The notes beneath the pieces were generated by a model. It worked only from the letters and a program-made list of their open reading frames with translations. It made no database searches and was not told the origin of the DNA. A stretch of DNA of 7,518 nt. Origin: Spirochaetia bacterium. GTDB lineage: Bacteria; Spirochaetota; Spirochaetia; Treponematales; Breznakiellaceae. The translations under genes were made by a program, and so were the position numbers. How positions within the stretch are numbered: position 1 is the first letter of the stretch; each line of letters opens with the position of its first letter. This document shows positions 5,909 to 7,518 of the stretch, piece after piece. The stretch is from assembly GCA_025997595.1 (NCBI GenBank), contig BNUU01000056.1:1-7518 (forward strand), written 5' to 3'.

Positions 5909-6769
5909 ATGAAAACAATACAGACAGCAGCGGTATTAGGCGCCGGTGTGATGGGACGGCAAATCGCCCTGAACGCGGCGGTAAATGGCTTTACGGTGCT
6001 ATTGGCCGACACCTTCCCCGGTGCGTGCGAAAAGGCCGCCGAATGGGCCGGTGATTTCTTGGCGAAAAGTGTTGAAAAGGGCAAGAGTACACGGGAAGAA
6101 GCGGACAAGGCCTTGGGACGGATCTCTTACCTGAAGGACCTGACTCAGGCGGTGATCGGCTGTGACCTGGTAGTGGAAGCCATCATCGAAGATGAGGACG
6201 CGAAGAAGGCGTTGTTTACGGAAGTGAACGCCCACGCCCCGGCGGATGCGATCATCACCACCAATTCCAGTTTTATTCCTTCTTCCCGGTTTATCGGGAT
6301 TGTGGAAAACCCTGGCAGGCTCTGCAACCTGCATTACTTCAACCCCGCTATGCTGATGAAGCTGGTGGAGATCGTGCGCGGCGAGCACACTGCCGGTGAA
6401 ACGGTAGAGGCATTGAAGGCGTTTGTTCAGGCCCTTGGCAAAGAATACATCGTGGTGAACAAGGAAATTGAGGGCTTTGTAGTCAACCGGTTGCTGCGCG
6501 CCGTACAAAACGAGGCGTTTTTCCTGTACCAAAACGGCATCGCATCCTTTGAGGACATTGATATCGGCGCGGAAAAGGGACTCAACTACCCCATGGGCCC
6601 CTTCCGCCTGCTGGATCTGGCGGGCATCGATATCTGCTACATGAACCGCCAAAAGGTCTACGAACAAACTCACCGGCCGGAAGACAAGCCGCCTGAGTTT
6701 TTGGAGGAAAAATACAAAAACGGAGAATACGGCCGAAAGACGGGGAAGGGCTGGTACACTTACAATTAA
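5909..6769 (+). CDS. 3-hydroxyacyl-CoA dehydrogenase (3-hydroxybutyryl-CoA dehydrogenase type)
   Basis: A 286-residue NAD(P)-dependent enzyme oxidising a 3-hydroxyacyl-CoA to the 3-oxoacyl-CoA, the step between the hydratase and thiolase of this cluster. An N-terminal Rossmann fold begins at once with AVLGAGVMGRQIA (8-20; Gly11, Gly13, Gly16). An acidic Asp34 follows the second strand, which suggests NAD rather than NADP. Catalytic positions with family spacing are Ser121 (TTNSSFIP), His142 (HYFNP), Glu154 (VEIV) and Asn193 (VNRLL). The C-terminal helical domain includes NYPMGPFRLLDLAGID (226-241) and ends GEYGRKTGKGWYTYN. Length is that of single-domain bacterial enzymes (about 280-290), not the large FadB-type fusion. 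Translation is coupled to the thiolase. The equivalent clostridial butyrate gene is hbd, but the surrounding genes indicate a degradative pathway, so I leave the symbol blank. Confidence 0.93.
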   Translation: MKTIQTAAVLGAGVMGRQIALNAAVNGFTVLLADTFPGACEKAAEWAGDFLAKSVEKGKSTREEADKALGRISYLKDLTQAVIGCDLVVEAIIEDEDAKKALFTEVNAHAPADAIITTNSSFIPSSRFIGIVENPGRLCNLHYFNPAMLMKLVEIVRGEHTAGETVEALKAFVQALGKEYIVVNKEIEGFVVNRLLRAVQNEAFFLYQNGIASFEDIDIGAEKGLNYPMGPFRLLDLAGIDICYMNRQKVYEQTHRPEDKPPEFLEEKYKNGEYGRKTGKGWYTYN

Positions 6770-6776
6770 GGAAACA

Positions 6777-6783
6777 AGAGAGG
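6777..6783 (+). promoter_or_regulatory. Ribosome binding site of the CoA-transferase gene
   Basis: AGAGAGG, six bases before ATG 6790, within a 20-base gap after the dehydrogenase stop. It supports the start and operon membership. Confidence 0.55.
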
Positions 6784-6789
6784 TTGTTT

Positions 6790-7518
6790 ATGAAACAGTT
6801 ATTGGAAGGCATTAAGGTAATTGAGCTTGGCACACACATCGCGATCCCCAAGGCCGCGCGCCTGATGGCGGATTGGGGCGCCGAAGTGATCAAGGTAGAG
6901 CCGCCAAAAGGGGAAGCGTGGCGCACGATTGGCAATTCCTACGGCATCCCCTGCGATGACGACTGTAACCCCATATTCCAGGCGGCAAACGCGAACAAGA
7001 AGAGCATCGCCATCAACCTCAAGGATGAGCGGGGCCGGGAAGTTTTGTTCAAATTGCTGGAAAACGCGGATGTTTTTCTCACGAATACGCGGCTGAACGG
7101 GCTGAAAAAACTGGGGCTTGCATACGAGGATATAAAGGACCGTTTTCCACGGCTCATCTATACCCATTTCAGCGGCTACGGTACGAAAGGCCCGGAGAAG
7201 GATCGGCCGGGCTTTGATATCGCGGCGTACTGGGCAAAGGCGGGTATGCCGCTGGAGTGGAGTACCCGGGAATCTGGTCCGTCCCGGCCGCTGCCCGGTT
7301 TCGGCGACAGTACGGTGGCAACGGTGGCGCTTTCCGGCATCCTGGCGGCCCTGTTCAACCGCGAAAAAACAGGCCGGGGCGAATTTTTAAAGACCTCTCT
7401 GTACGGCTGTGCATTGTGGTTCAACAGCTGCGGTATCGTACAGGCGCAGTACCAGCCGGAAGGCGCCTACCCACGGTCGCGCTGCAACCAGCCGACGCCA
7501 TACCACATCATTTACCGG
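6790..7518 (+). CDS. CaiB/BaiF-type (family III) CoA-transferase, 3' end cut by window
   Basis: The first 243 residues of a family III CoA-transferase; complete members have about 400. It should move CoA from a donor thioester to a carboxylic acid, activating the pathway substrate or the product of the radical enzyme. Visible features: LLEGIKVIELGTHIAIPKAA at the N-terminus; MADWGAEVIKVEPPKGEAWR (26-45), typical of the CoA-binding Rossmann region; NKKSIAINLKDERGREVL (69-86); SGYGTKGPEKDRPGFD (128-143); and FGDSTVATVALSGILAALFNR (171-191). Asp173 aligns with the catalytic aspartate of CaiB (Asp169), which forms the acyl-aspartyl anhydride. The PGFDIAAYWAKAGM stretch recalls the HadA/FldA group that acts on 2-hydroxy or aryl acids more than carnitine-type enzymes. 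This is recall from memory and moderately uncertain. BbsE/BbsF of benzylsuccinate degradation belong to the same family. No second transferase subunit is visible, but one could lie beyond 7518. Confidence 0.9.
   Translation, partial: MKQLLEGIKVIELGTHIAIPKAARLMADWGAEVIKVEPPKGEAWRTIGNSYGIPCDDDCNPIFQAANANKKSIAINLKDERGREVLFKLLENADVFLTNTRLNGLKKLGLAYEDIKDRFPRLIYTHFSGYGTKGPEKDRPGFDIAAYWAKAGMPLEWSTRESGPSRPLPGFGDSTVATVALSGILAALFNREKTGRGEFLKTSLYGCALWFNSCGIVQAQYQPEGAYPRSRCNQPTPYHIIYR

Noticed and set aside
1..7518. CRISPR array, tRNA/rRNA, insertion sequence or phage genes
   Set aside because: No spaced direct repeats, RNA-gene signatures, transposase or integrase motifs are visible. The only long repeat is the inverted pair described, and no transposase lies between its arms.

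Overview
This window reads as one strand-consistent gene cluster from an anaerobic bacterium. Every supported gene is on the + strand. The presence of a glycyl radical enzyme (oxygen-sensitive chemistry), Shine-Dalgarno sites such as AGGAGG, moderately high GC and tight gene packing suggest an anaerobe, plausibly a clostridial Firmicute. The phylum is inference; no marker gene is present.

Layout: (1) bases 1-68 are an exact reverse complement of bases 1684-1751. (2) The C-terminal part of a glycyl radical enzyme (GRE) runs from the inner edge of that repeat to 1680, with its N-terminal part missing. (3) An 82-base gap holds the second repeat arm and a strong RNA hairpin. (4) A crotonase-fold protein (1763-2548) has an isomerase-like active site. 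(5) A DASS/SLC13-type carboxylate transporter lies at 2568-3848. (6) A classical enoyl-CoA hydratase lies at 3900-4676. (7) A thiolase lies at 4737-5906. (8) A 3-hydroxyacyl-CoA dehydrogenase lies at 5909-6769. (9) A CaiB/BaiF-type CoA-transferase starts at 6790 and runs off the right edge.

How the genes may work together (inference): the transporter brings in a carboxylate. The CoA-transferase makes its CoA thioester, or that of the GRE product. The isomerase-like crotonase, hydratase, NAD-dependent dehydrogenase and thiolase then complete a beta-oxidation-like spiral to short acyl-CoAs. The GRE would do the radical step. The set recalls anaerobic routes such as benzylsuccinate formation and its bbs beta-oxidation genes. 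However, this GRE has an active-site loop (GCSGVQC) that I cannot match to a known GRE class, and neither an acyl-CoA dehydrogenase nor a GRE activase is in view. The substrate is therefore unknown.

The most important caution is at the left edge. The GRE reading frame runs straight into a 68-base inverted copy of its own downstream intergenic region. This is either a fold-back assembly or amplification artefact at a contig end, or a genuine inverted-repeat-flanked rearrangement that breaks the GRE gene.
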